A stretch of 8,325 bases of DNA from Thermoplasmatota archaeon (GCA_022848805.1 JAJISI010000052.1:1-8325); one strand, 5' to 3'. Counted from the first letter of the stretch, positions 1 through 5,435 are shown. Notes: generated by a model not told the origin, from the sequence alone. Numbers and translations are program-made.

Positions 1-287
1 CCTTCGAACATCGCCGCTTCTGAGAGGCCGCGCTCCGCGAGGTCCTCCCTTACGACATAGACCGCGACGTCGAAATCGTACAGCTCCGTCGTCGCGTCGG
101 CGTTGGACGGCATGCCCACGGCGTCCGGGTTCTGCGCCGCGACCGCGTTGTAGACGCCGTCCTCCAACATGACCACCGAGACGCTCAGGCCGTTCACGGC
201 CATGGCCAGCGCAAGCCTCAACCCGGCGAAGGCGTCCTCCAGACCGTAAGGGGGTTTCGTGACTAGTACGAGCATCGATTCTGCCAT
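1..287 (-). CDS. DsrF/TusC-like sulfur-relay protein (3' end outside window)
   Basis: This is the last visible gene of the minus-strand sulfur operon, and its C-terminus is cut by the left edge after 95 full codons. The protein begins MAESMLVLVTKPPYGLEDAF. The KPPYG near residues 11-15, the GLRLALAMA helix and the LEDGVYNAV segment (about 41-49) are typical of DsrE/DsrF-fold proteins and closest to DsrF/TusC. These are subunits of the heterohexameric complexes that pass persulfide sulfur between carriers in the cytoplasm. No cysteine occurs in the visible part. The ATG is preceded by GAGGTGAT with three bases between GGTGAT and the start. This site overlaps the stop of the upstream gene, leaving only a 4-bp gap, so translational coupling is likely. 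Family assignment is good; the exact subunit (C rather than B or D) is inferred. Confidence 0.85.
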   Translation of the reverse strand, partial: MAESMLVLVTKPPYGLEDAFAGLRLALAMAVNGLSVSVVMLEDGVYNAVAAQNPDAVGMPSNADATTELYDFDVAVYVVREDLAERGLSEAAMFE

Positions 288-291
288 GACA

Positions 292-651
292 TCACCTCGC
301 GACCGTGACGAGCCTGTCCGACTCGGCCACGAACCCGAACAGGTCGTTCGTCAGGCTGCCCACCTTCGCGCCCTCGATCTCCTCTCCTCTCTGGAAGCCT
401 CTCGCCGTGTAGCACGCCTCACAGAGCGCGATCGCCACGCCCTGCTCGGAGAGCGCCTGGAGATCGGCGCCGACGTTCGGGAACCTCTTTGGCTCCTGCC
501 CCTTCTTCACGGCGGTTATCCCCTCGCCATATCCGAACATGTTCACCTTGTAGCCCTTCCTGACCGCGGCGCTCGCCAGCTTGGTCGCCACATTCGGGTC
601 CATCGCCATCATGGAGCCGGTCCTCCATATTATCGTCATCGTCTTCGTCAT
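292..651 (-). CDS. DsrE/TusD-like sulfur-relay protein
   Basis: This is a 119-residue DsrE-family protein, the usual size for DsrE/TusD. The segment GVAIALCEACYTARG holds Cys77 and Cys80. Cys77 falls where the family has its persulfide-carrying active cysteine (around residue 78 in E. coli TusD), followed by the common ARG. It is therefore the likely sulfur-accepting subunit of a TusBCD/DsrEFH-like complex that receives sulfur from, or hands it to, the TusA-like protein of the same operon. The second cysteine three residues later is a possible resolving or metal-binding partner. The start is supported by GAGGTGA placed seven bases upstream (counted from GAGG), which includes the stop codon of the preceding dsrH-like gene. 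Whether the complex serves tRNA thiolation, sulfur oxidation or sulfur trafficking for cofactors cannot be told here. Confidence 0.88.
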   Translation of the reverse strand: MTKTMTIIWRTGSMMAMDPNVATKLASAAVRKGYKVNMFGYGEGITAVKKGQEPKRFPNVGADLQALSEQGVAIALCEACYTARGFQRGEEIEGAKVGSLTNDLFGFVAESDRLVTVAR

Positions 652-660
652 GATGTCACC

Positions 661-963
661 TCAGAGCGTGACCGTCCTCTCGGTCTCTTCCATGATGAGT
701 TCCACGATGCCCTCGTAGTCCGTGACCTTGCCCGCTTTGAGGTCCGCCTCGGAGAATCCTTTGGCGGCGAGGTCGTCCTTCACGACATAGACCTCGTGAG
801 CCACCTCCTTCAGGCCCTCAGCGCGCCTCGGATCGAGGGCGTTGTACACCGCGTCCTCCACCAGGACCAGGTATGCTTCCTCCCGGCTCGCAAACCTACG
901 GATCATCTCGCTAGGGTCCTGCTCCTGTGGGGACCTCAGCGCCAGGAAAACCGTTCTGACCAT
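661..963 (-). CDS. DsrH/TusB-like sulfur-relay protein
   Basis: This is a 100-residue protein starting MVRTVFLALRSPQEQ. The early SPQEQ region, the VLVEDAVYNALD segment (about 33-44) and the VYVVKDDLAAKG stretch (about 58-69) match the layout of DsrH/TusB, which is normally about 95-100 residues. The reading frame stays open further upstream, but the ATG at 963 is the only start with a good ribosome site (GAGGG, overlapping the stop of the preceding gene) and gives the family's normal length. The longer version would overlap the dsrE2-like gene. The protein has no cysteine at all, so it cannot carry a persulfide. This is odd compared with Allochromatium DsrH, which has a conserved cysteine, and suggests a structural role in the complex. 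Confidence 0.82.
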   Translation of the reverse strand: MVRTVFLALRSPQEQDPSEMIRRFASREEAYLVLVEDAVYNALDPRRAEGLKEVAHEVYVVKDDLAAKGFSEADLKAGKVTDYEGIVELIMEETERTVTL

Positions 964-971
964 GATATCCC

Positions 972-1376
972 TCAGCCGATGAAGAACGACGCCTTCGAGC
1001 CGGCAGCGATGTCCACGAACGCGGAAGCTCCGAGCACCTTCACTCCGTCGACCAGTTCGCTCTCCTTGACGCCCAAGAGCGCCATGGACGTGCTGCACGC
1101 GTAGAAGTTGACTCCGAGATCCATCGATTGCTGCATCATCTCGTCGAACCCGGGGACCTTCAGCTTCTTCATCTTATTCTGGATCATCCCGGTGAACGGT
1201 CTCATCAAACCCTTCAGCTTGGGCCGTACGCCCTTCTTCAACAGCTTGAGCCCGAAGAACGTGTAGAACACGTGTACCTCCATGCCCATACTCGCCGCCG
1301 TGGTGCCGATTATGAGCGGCATCAGGGCCTTGTCGAAGCTGCCCTCGCTGACTACCATCACAACTTTGTCTGCCAT
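972..1376 (-). CDS. DsrE2-like (DsrE/DsrF/DrsH family) protein
   Basis: This is a 134-residue protein beginning MADKVVMVVSEGSFDKAL. It has a Rossmann-like start, the motif VHVFYTFFGLKLLKK (about 34-48), a basic linker (RPKLKGLMRP...KMKKLK), and NFYACSTSMALLGV with Cys94. This arrangement is typical of the DsrE2 group, often annotated as DsrE/DsrF/DrsH-like or peroxiredoxin-family. In sulfur-metabolising microbes these are found beside TusA and act as sulfur carriers. The C-terminal SKASFFIG is also usual. A strong AAGGAGGT lies upstream with seven bases between GGAGG and the ATG. The gene lies between tusA and the dsrH-like gene, 37 bp and 8 bp from its neighbours, so one transcript is likely. 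Some DsrE2 proteins have hydrophobic segments; residues 17-42 are moderately hydrophobic, but I do not call a membrane helix. Confidence 0.88.
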   Translation of the reverse strand: MADKVVMVVSEGSFDKALMPLIIGTTAASMGMEVHVFYTFFGLKLLKKGVRPKLKGLMRPFTGMIQNKMKKLKVPGFDEMMQQSMDLGVNFYACSTSMALLGVKESELVDGVKVLGASAFVDIAAGSKASFFIG

Positions 1377-1413
1377 GTTGTTACCTCCTTGAATTCTTCC
1401 TGACCCTGCTACC

Positions 1414-1647
1414 TCACTTGATCTTGATGTAGAACTTGAAGACCTTGTCCTCTTCCTCCATCCCGAGCAACTGATGCCCGGTCCGATTGGTCCAGGCAGG
1501 TATGTCGTCCTTGGAGCCGATGTCGTCCGCTAGCAGCTCGAGCACCTGGCCCGAGCTCAGTTCCTTCACCTTCTTCGCCAGATGGACTATAGGCATCGGG
1601 CACATCAGACCTCTAGCATCGAGAGTATCATCCTTCTCCACGGACAT
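1414..1647 (-). CDS. tusA: TusA/SirA-family sulfur carrier protein
   Basis: This is a TusA-family protein of about 77 residues. The diagnostic motif is LDARGLMCPMPIVHLAKKV, with the CPxP sulfur-carrying Cys16 at the start of helix 1. The D-I-x-A-W stretch (DDIPAWTNRTGHQLLG) and the final FYIKIK strand match the family fold. It would accept persulfide sulfur and exchange it with the DsrE-type proteins encoded downstream. An in-frame ATG exists at 1677 (87 residues). I prefer 1647 because the predicted TATA box (1696-1703) puts the transcription start near 1673-1674, just inside the longer version, and because the extra ten residues cover the palindrome. The ribosome site for 1647 (TAGGAG) is unusually close, only two bases from the ATG, so the start remains open. 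It is the first gene of the operon. Confidence 0.87.
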   Translation of the reverse strand: MSVEKDDTLDARGLMCPMPIVHLAKKVKELSSGQVLELLADDIGSKDDIPAWTNRTGHQLLGMEEEDKVFKFYIKIK

Positions 1648-1654
1648 CGCTCCT

Positions 1655-1673
1655 ACGGTATTGTCATTACCGT
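1655..1673. promoter_or_regulatory. Candidate operator palindrome of the sulfur operon
   Basis: The sequence ACGGTATTGTCATTACCGT is a 19-bp dyad. Eight of nine base pairs are symmetric around position 1664, with one T/T mismatch. It sits at or just after the predicted transcription start of the tusA operon and beside the divergent winged-helix regulator gene. Autogenous or operon control by that regulator is inferred from position only. Confidence 0.55.
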
Positions 1674-1695
1674 GCATAGACGATTGGCCTTTGCC

Positions 1696-1703
1696 CTAAT
1701 AAA
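1696..1703 (-). promoter_or_regulatory. TATA box of the tusA-dsr operon
   Basis: Read on the minus strand this is TTTATTAG, an AT-rich archaeal TATA-like box in GC-rich DNA. Its centre is about 26 bp upstream of 1673-1674, which gives a short leader before the ATG at 1647. Confidence 0.6.
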
Positions 1704-1752
1704 CATTGTCACGTTGCTTTCTGGTGACTGGCCGGCCCGTTCGCCAAAACGG

Positions 1753-1760
1753 TTAAGTGT
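1753..1760 (+). promoter_or_regulatory. Possible TATA box of the regulator gene
   Basis: TTAAGTGT lies about 26 bp before the ATG at 1783, preceded by an A-rich CCAAAACGG that could serve as a BRE. This would give a leaderless transcript starting at 1783. The box is a weak match to the consensus. Confidence 0.4.
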
Positions 1761-1782
1761 AAAGATGGCAATAGCGTGCAAT

Positions 1783-2142
1783 ATGGTCGAGCCTCAGAAG
1801 ATACTGTCCGGCCAGGCGACATGTCGAGACATAGTGAAGTGCATGTACGGGCTTTCGGATTTCGAGCTCGCGATATACAGGAGGCTCGTCAAGCAGGGCC
1901 CGCTGAGGGCGGACGACCTGGCCCCCGTCGTTAAGAGGGACCGCAGCACGGTATACAGGGCGCTGCAGGGTCTCGTCAGCGCCGGACTCGCATTCCGTGA
2001 TACCAAGACCATCGATCGTGGAGGATACTATCACATATACTCCGCCGTCCGGCCGAAGCAGCTCAGGGAGACGCTCCACCGCTGCGCGGACGACTGGTTC
2101 GAGAACATGAACTCCGCGATAGAGGATTTCGACCTGGTCTGA
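1783..2142 (+). CDS. Winged-helix transcriptional regulator (TrmB-like)
   Basis: This is a 119-residue DNA-binding protein transcribed divergently from the sulfur operon. Residues about 23-75 form a winged HTH: LSDFELAIYRRLVKQGPLRA, then DDLAPVVKRDRSTVYRALQG with the recognition helix at RSTVYRALQGL. A wing (GGYYHIYSAV, 80-89) and a C-terminal helix (KQLRETLHRCADDWFENM), which probably dimerises the protein, follow. This layout is common in archaeal TrmB-like one-domain regulators. Cys14 and Cys20 precede the HTH and Cys101 lies in the last helix, so a redox- or sulfur-sensing role is possible but is inference. The ATG at 1783 fits a leaderless transcript; an in-frame ATG at 1765 (adding MAIACN) is the alternative. 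The likely target is the palindrome at 1655-1673. Confidence 0.85.
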   Translation: MVEPQKILSGQATCRDIVKCMYGLSDFELAIYRRLVKQGPLRADDLAPVVKRDRSTVYRALQGLVSAGLAFRDTKTIDRGGYYHIYSAVRPKQLRETLHRCADDWFENMNSAIEDFDLV

Positions 2143-2161
2143 CGGCGCTTCCCGTGAAAGG

Positions 2162-2168
2162 CTTATAT
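2162..2168 (+). promoter_or_regulatory. TATA box of pyrB operon
   Basis: CTTATAT is centred about 26-27 bp upstream of the ATG at 2192. There is no Shine-Dalgarno sequence before that ATG, so transcription and translation probably start together (leaderless mRNA). Confidence 0.7.
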
Positions 2169-2191
2169 CTAGCCAATTGATTAGGAACCCG

Positions 2192-3127
2192 ATGTCGGGG
2201 AGTCTGAAGGGATCGGACATCGTGTCGATCCGGGATTTTTCTAGGGAGCAGATCGAGCAGATTCTGAACGTCGCCGATAAGATGGTGCCCGTCGCCAAGG
2301 GAGAGGAGAAGAGCACCGAGCTGGAGGGCAGGGTACTCGGATCGCTGTTCTACGAGCCGTCCACCAGGACGAGGCTGTCGTTCGAGGCGGCGATGACCCG
2401 TCTCGGCGGACGCACGCTCGGATTCGACGAGCCTAAGGGGTCGTCGGTTGCGAAGGGCGAGACTCTGGCCGACACGATCCGGATGGTCGACGCGTACTCA
2501 GATGTGATAGTACTGCGGCACCCGCAGGAAGGGGCCGCGAGATTGGCGGGGCACTTCGCGGAGAAGCCGGTCATAAACGCCGGTGACGGCGCGGGACAGC
2601 ATCCGACTCAGACCCTACTCGACCTGTTCACCATAAGGAACGAGAAGGGTGGGATCGACGGCAACCATGTCGTGATAGTCGGCGACCTGAAGTACGGAAG
2701 GACCGTGCACTCCCTGTCCGAAGCGCTCAGCATGTTCGGCGCAAAGCTGACCTTCGTCGCACCGCCGACGCTGCAGATGCCGAAGGAGCACATCAAACAC
2801 ATCGAGTCCAAAGGTCTGAAACCGAAGATCAGCAACTCTTTGGACGAGGTCATCGGAGACGCCGACGTGCTCTATGTCACCAGGATACAGAAGGAGCGTT
2901 TCCCCGACCCGGCGGAGTATCGGAAGGTCGCGGGGGCATTCACCATCAACAGGACGATGCTGAGAGAGGCGAAGAAGGACATGATCGTCATGCATCCTCT
3001 GCCGAGGATGAACGAGATCAATCCGGACGTGGACGGTACGGACCACGCGCGGTACTTCGTGCAGGCGTTCAACGGCGTGCCCGTGAGGATGGCGCTCCTC
3101 TCCATGGTGCTTGGGGGGATGGAATGA
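2192..3127 (+). CDS. pyrB: Aspartate carbamoyltransferase catalytic chain
   Basis: This 311-residue enzyme joins carbamoyl phosphate and aspartate to carbamoyl-aspartate, the second step of pyrimidine synthesis in the cytoplasm. Visible motifs are the carbamoyl-phosphate loop FYEPSTRTRLSFE (STRTR 57-61), the SVAKGE loop from the neighbouring subunit (85-90, with Lys88), HPTQTLLDLFTI (137-148), the aspartate-domain DLKYGRTVHSL (165-175) and MHPLPRMNEI (267-276). Length and motif order are normal for the family, so it should be active. A TTG five codons upstream (2177) is in frame, but the ATG at 2192 matches the distance from the TATA box. The stop overlaps the pyrI start as ATGA. The gene begins 49 bp after the regulator gene but has its own promoter. 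Confidence 0.98.
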   Translation: MSGSLKGSDIVSIRDFSREQIEQILNVADKMVPVAKGEEKSTELEGRVLGSLFYEPSTRTRLSFEAAMTRLGGRTLGFDEPKGSSVAKGETLADTIRMVDAYSDVIVLRHPQEGAARLAGHFAEKPVINAGDGAGQHPTQTLLDLFTIRNEKGGIDGNHVVIVGDLKYGRTVHSLSEALSMFGAKLTFVAPPTLQMPKEHIKHIESKGLKPKISNSLDEVIGDADVLYVTRIQKERFPDPAEYRKVAGAFTINRTMLREAKKDMIVMHPLPRMNEINPDVDGTDHARYFVQAFNGVPVRMALLSMVLGGME

Positions 3128-3579
3128 AGGAGTTCAAGGTAACGCCGATAAGGAACGGTACGGTCATCGACCACATCGATGTCGGCATGTCCCTCAAGGT
3201 CCTGAGGATAATCGGCGTGAGGGGGGACGTGAACTCGACGGTGAGCGTCCTCATACACGTCCCAAGCAAGAAGGGAGCGTGGAAGGACATCGTGAAGATA
3301 GAGGATCGCGAGCTTGACCCGAAGGAACTGGACAAGGTCGCCCTGATATCCCCCGACGCCACGATCAACATCATCCGCGACTACAACGTGGCCGAGAAGT
3401 TCGTAGTCGAGGTCCCTGAGCGCGTGAAGGGCATAATGAGGTGTTCCAACCCGAGCTGCATCACGAACAAGAACGAGCCTGTCGAGCCCGAGTTCGCCGT
3501 CGAGACGAAGAAACCGTTGGCGCTGAGATGCACTTACTGCGACAGACTGACGACCGACATCGCCGAGAACATCGTCTGA
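3124..3579 (+). CDS. pyrI: Aspartate carbamoyltransferase regulatory chain
   Basis: This 151-residue regulatory subunit binds nucleotide effectors and ties the catalytic trimers into the holoenzyme. The N-terminal allosteric domain shows GTVIDHIDVGMSLKVLRIIG (12-31). The C-terminal zinc domain has Cys107, Cys112, Cys136 and Cys139 in CSNPSC and CTYC, matching the Cx4C...CxxC zinc site of E. coli PyrI, which contacts the catalytic chain. The length is typical (about 150). Its ATG overlaps the pyrB stop in ATGA, so translation is coupled. The pyrB-pyrI order is usual for archaea. All zinc ligands are present, so feedback control by nucleotides (CTP in the E. coli enzyme) is likely, though the effector in this organism is not shown by the sequence. 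Confidence 0.98.
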   Translation: MKEFKVTPIRNGTVIDHIDVGMSLKVLRIIGVRGDVNSTVSVLIHVPSKKGAWKDIVKIEDRELDPKELDKVALISPDATINIIRDYNVAEKFVVEVPERVKGIMRCSNPSCITNKNEPVEPEFAVETKKPLALRCTYCDRLTTDIAENIV

Positions 3580-3587
3580 CCGTTTTA

Positions 3588-3592
3588 GGAGG
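3588..3592 (+). promoter_or_regulatory. Shine-Dalgarno site pointing to a CTG start
   Basis: GGAGG is followed by eight bases and then CTG at 3601. No ATG, GTG or TTG lies in frame between the upstream TAG (3586) and the first cluster cysteine, so this site argues for a CTG (or less likely ATC, 3598) start of the ferredoxin gene. Confidence 0.65.
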
Positions 3593-3600
3593 CTGGTATC

Positions 3601-3936
3601 CTGCGGCTACGCTTCGAACCGCTGGAATGTATCTCTTGCGGCCTCTGCGAGATGGCGTGCAGCCTCAGGCGCGACGGCGTATTGACTTCCATGTCCTCGA
3701 GCATAATACTGCACTCCGAGGACAAGGCGAACTACTTCGGGCTCGTGCTCAAGAGCGGCTCCGAAGGACTAATACTGGCCAGGCCCGAGGGGGTCGTCTC
3801 CGGGCAGCAATCCTCCGACTCCGGAGGAGGTCCGGGTGCGAAGCCCATACTACTCAGGGAACCGTGCGACCTCTGCGGCGGCGAGCCGAGATGTGCAGCG
3901 ATATGTCCGACGAACGCCATCGTACAGGAGGAGTGA
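3601..3936 (+). CDS. Ferredoxin-like 4Fe-4S protein, partner of AOR-like protein
   Basis: This is an 111-residue iron-sulfur protein. The first cluster motif is CISCGLCEMAC (C-x2-C-x2-C-x3-C, near residues 10-20). The second is CDLCGGEPRCAAICP near the C-terminus, with x5 between the second and third cysteines, as in HycB/DmsB-type electron-transfer subunits. Between them lies a variable stretch with a Ser/Gly-rich linker (SSDSGGGPG). Small ferredoxins of this sort accompany AOR-family oxidoreductases and carry their electrons. The first ATG in frame (3652) would destroy the first cluster, so translation probably starts at CTG 3601, eight bases after GGAGG. The gene follows pyrI by 21 bp and ends one base before the AOR-like ATG, so the two are surely cotranscribed. 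The function as an electron carrier is inferred. Confidence 0.85.
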   Translation: MRLRFEPLECISCGLCEMACSLRRDGVLTSMSSSIILHSEDKANYFGLVLKSGSEGLILARPEGVVSGQQSSDSGGGPGAKPILLREPCDLCGGEPRCAAICPTNAIVQEE

Positions 3937-3937
3937 T

Positions 3938-5143
3938 ATGCCGCTAGTGAACGGCCGATATGCAGCGGTGGACCTCGCATCCGGAGATGTCACCGAGGAG
4001 AACCTTCCTGAAGACTACGCTCTCTCGGGACCGAAGGTCCTCGACCGTGTCGACGAAGTCCTCCGAGGGCGGGACGACGCGATCGCGATCGGCTCAGGCG
4101 TGCTGACCGCGAGCTTCATCCCAGCCGCCTGCGCGGGCTTTTTGAGGCGCCTCGGGGATTCCCCTTCCGCGGAGAGGATATGTCCGCTCACGGGGAACAT
4201 CGGTGTGGAGATGAAGCTCTCAGGCTTCGACTTCATCGTCCTCGAGAACGCCGCCGAAGAGCCTGGTTACCTATGGGTCAGGGATGGGATCGCAGAGTTC
4301 GTGCCCTCTCCTGGCATGTCGGAGCGCGATTCTTGGGAAAGGACGGACGCGGTACGGTCCGAGCAGGGTGACCGGAGGATCCAGGTGATATCGACTGGAC
4401 CATGGGCGGACGAGTCCCTCCCGACGTCACAGCTCGTGATGAACTACTGGGGCGGCGAGGACAAGAACGGCTTCGCTGCCGAGTTCGGCAGGAGGAATCT
4501 GCTGGCGGCCGCATTCAGGGGCATGGGAGAGCTCGAGCTCGACGACCCTGACGGACATTTCGCCTCCTCCAACGAGTTGCAGAAGGCGCACATTTCCCTA
4601 CTGGGAAGGAGCGGTGGATTGGCTGCGTTCTCCGAGGCCGCATCGGGAGATGATTTTGTCCAACTACGGCACAGGGACGTGGCGTGCTTCGGCTGTCCCT
4701 TCCCGTGCAGGACGTTCTACAAGACTACCGAGGACCCGAAGACTATGAAACTCGAGAACGAGGAGCCCGGCTACCTCGCGTACGACACACCCGCAGTGGA
4801 TAGGATGACTGCCTTGGGGCTGTCTTCGCGCGACCTGATATCCGTGATGATCAAGTGTGCGAGGTACGGTGCAGAGCCCGTCTCTGTCGTGGATTCCGTA
4901 GCATCGCGCGGTTCCGGGGTCGATGTGGCGACAGTCGAATCCCTGCTGGAATCGAGAGGGCCGGCATCAACCGTCGGGCGGACACTTCCCGGAGCGTTCA
5001 GCGCATCCTTCGATGATTCCGAGTCATTCGTCCACTGCCTATCACTTGGGCTCTGTCCGAGATACTGGGCCAAGGTCGGATTTGACCTTAGACCTTTATC
5101 TGTGGCGGTGGAACGCGCGTTGGGTACGGCATGCCCGCTATGA
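3938..5143 (+). CDS. Short, divergent aldehyde:ferredoxin oxidoreductase homologue
   Basis: This 401-residue AOR-family protein is about two thirds of the usual ~600. The N-terminal domain is recognisable: VNGRYAAVDLASGDVTEENL (4-23), PLTGNIGVEMKLSGFDFIVL (83-102) with YLWV (111-114), and AEFGRRNLLAAAFRG (181-195). The cluster site CFGCPFPC gives Cys250, 253 and 257, and SLGLC (369-373) gives the fourth, Cys373. In Pyrococcus AOR these ligands hold a 4Fe-4S cluster beside a tungstopterin. Here the two DxxGL(D/C) pterin-contact motifs are altered (ARYGAE at 308-313, LSLGLC at 368-373) and about 150 residues that normally lie between them are missing. The start has GGAGG six bases upstream. It may be a catalytically dead or reassigned electron-transfer protein working with the ferredoxin. 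The substrate is unknown. Confidence 0.85.
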   Translation: MPLVNGRYAAVDLASGDVTEENLPEDYALSGPKVLDRVDEVLRGRDDAIAIGSGVLTASFIPAACAGFLRRLGDSPSAERICPLTGNIGVEMKLSGFDFIVLENAAEEPGYLWVRDGIAEFVPSPGMSERDSWERTDAVRSEQGDRRIQVISTGPWADESLPTSQLVMNYWGGEDKNGFAAEFGRRNLLAAAFRGMGELELDDPDGHFASSNELQKAHISLLGRSGGLAAFSEAASGDDFVQLRHRDVACFGCPFPCRTFYKTTEDPKTMKLENEEPGYLAYDTPAVDRMTALGLSSRDLISVMIKCARYGAEPVSVVDSVASRGSGVDVATVESLLESRGPASTVGRTLPGAFSASFDDSESFVHCLSLGLCPRYWAKVGFDLRPLSVAVERALGTACPL

Positions 5144-5186
5144 CTGACTTCGTGATGGCGAACCACGGTATCTGAGGAATCAGACG

Positions 5187-5342
5187 TTACTTGTCCTCTG
5201 CCACCTGAGAACCCTCTCTCGGGGTCTTGTCGGTCGATGTGCCGTTCTTGCCGGTTCTCTTGTCGAACACTGGCTTCCGGACTTTCTTGTAATCTCTGCG
5301 TGCGTCCTCGTCGTTAGACCCGATGGGATGGTCCATCCTCAT
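5187..5342 (-). CDS. Small hydrophilic protein of unknown function (51 aa)
   Basis: This short gene runs convergent to the AOR-like gene and divergent from the UPF0200 gene. It encodes 51 residues starting MRMDHPIGSNDEDARRDYKK and ending VAEDK, with a TAA stop. It is very rich in Lys, Arg, Asp, Glu, Gly, Ser and Thr, has no cysteine and no hydrophobic stretch, and is probably cytoplasmic and poorly ordered in its second half. I do not recognise a family. Support for it being real is its signals: GGAGG seven bases before the ATG, and a TATA-like box at 5381-5390 that puts the transcription start about 18 bp upstream of the ATG. It also fills the only otherwise empty stretch of more than 300 bp in the window. 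An ATG at 5336 is an alternative start. Confidence 0.6.
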   Translation of the reverse strand: MRMDHPIGSNDEDARRDYKKVRKPVFDKRTGKNGTSTDKTPREGSQVAEDK

Positions 5343-5349
5343 TCCATAT

Positions 5350-5354
5350 CCTCC
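5350..5354 (-). promoter_or_regulatory. Shine-Dalgarno site of the 51-residue gene
   Basis: On the minus strand this reads GGAGG, seven bases before the ATG at 5342. That is the spacing seen before most genes in the window, and it selects this start over the out-of-frame ATG-GAA-TGA at 5347. Confidence 0.6.
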
Positions 5355-5380
5355 ACCTAGACCCGCTGATTCCCCGGGAG

Positions 5381-5390
5381 ATAGATAAGT
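5381..5390 (-). promoter_or_regulatory. TATA-like box of the 51-residue gene
   Basis: The minus strand reads ACTTATCTAT, preceded by GAAAAG (BRE-like). Its centre near 5386 predicts transcription from about 5360, leaving a short leader that still contains the GGAGG. Confidence 0.5.
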
Positions 5391-5435
5391 CTTTTCAACG
5401 AGGGACCGGCCGTTCCCGGAGTCCGCCCCACTGCA

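Noticed and set aside
259..1104. A 281-codon open frame on the plus strand across the sulfur operon
   Set aside because: It is antisense to three well-recognised DsrE-family genes. Its product is rich in Arg, His and Leu with no family features, as expected of a shadow frame in GC-rich DNA.
1737..1752. Second dyad, CCGTT-N6-AACGG, upstream of the regulator TATA box
   Set aside because: The arms are only five bases, and the half-sites point the opposite way to those of the 1655-1673 palindrome. It may contribute to a BRE or autoregulation, but chance is as likely.
2177..2191. TTG start for pyrB, five codons upstream
   Set aside because: The TATA box at 2162-2168 predicts transcription from about 2192, so the TTG would not be in the mRNA.
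1753..2316. A 187-codon minus-strand open frame across the regulator and the start of pyrB
   Set aside because: It runs through two promoters and opposite a clear winged-helix gene. No ribosome site or family features support it.
5171..5184. Hairpin TCTGA-GGAA-TCAGA between the ends of the AOR-like and 51-residue genes
   Set aside because: The stem is only five pairs and no T-rich tract follows on either strand, so I do not call a terminator.
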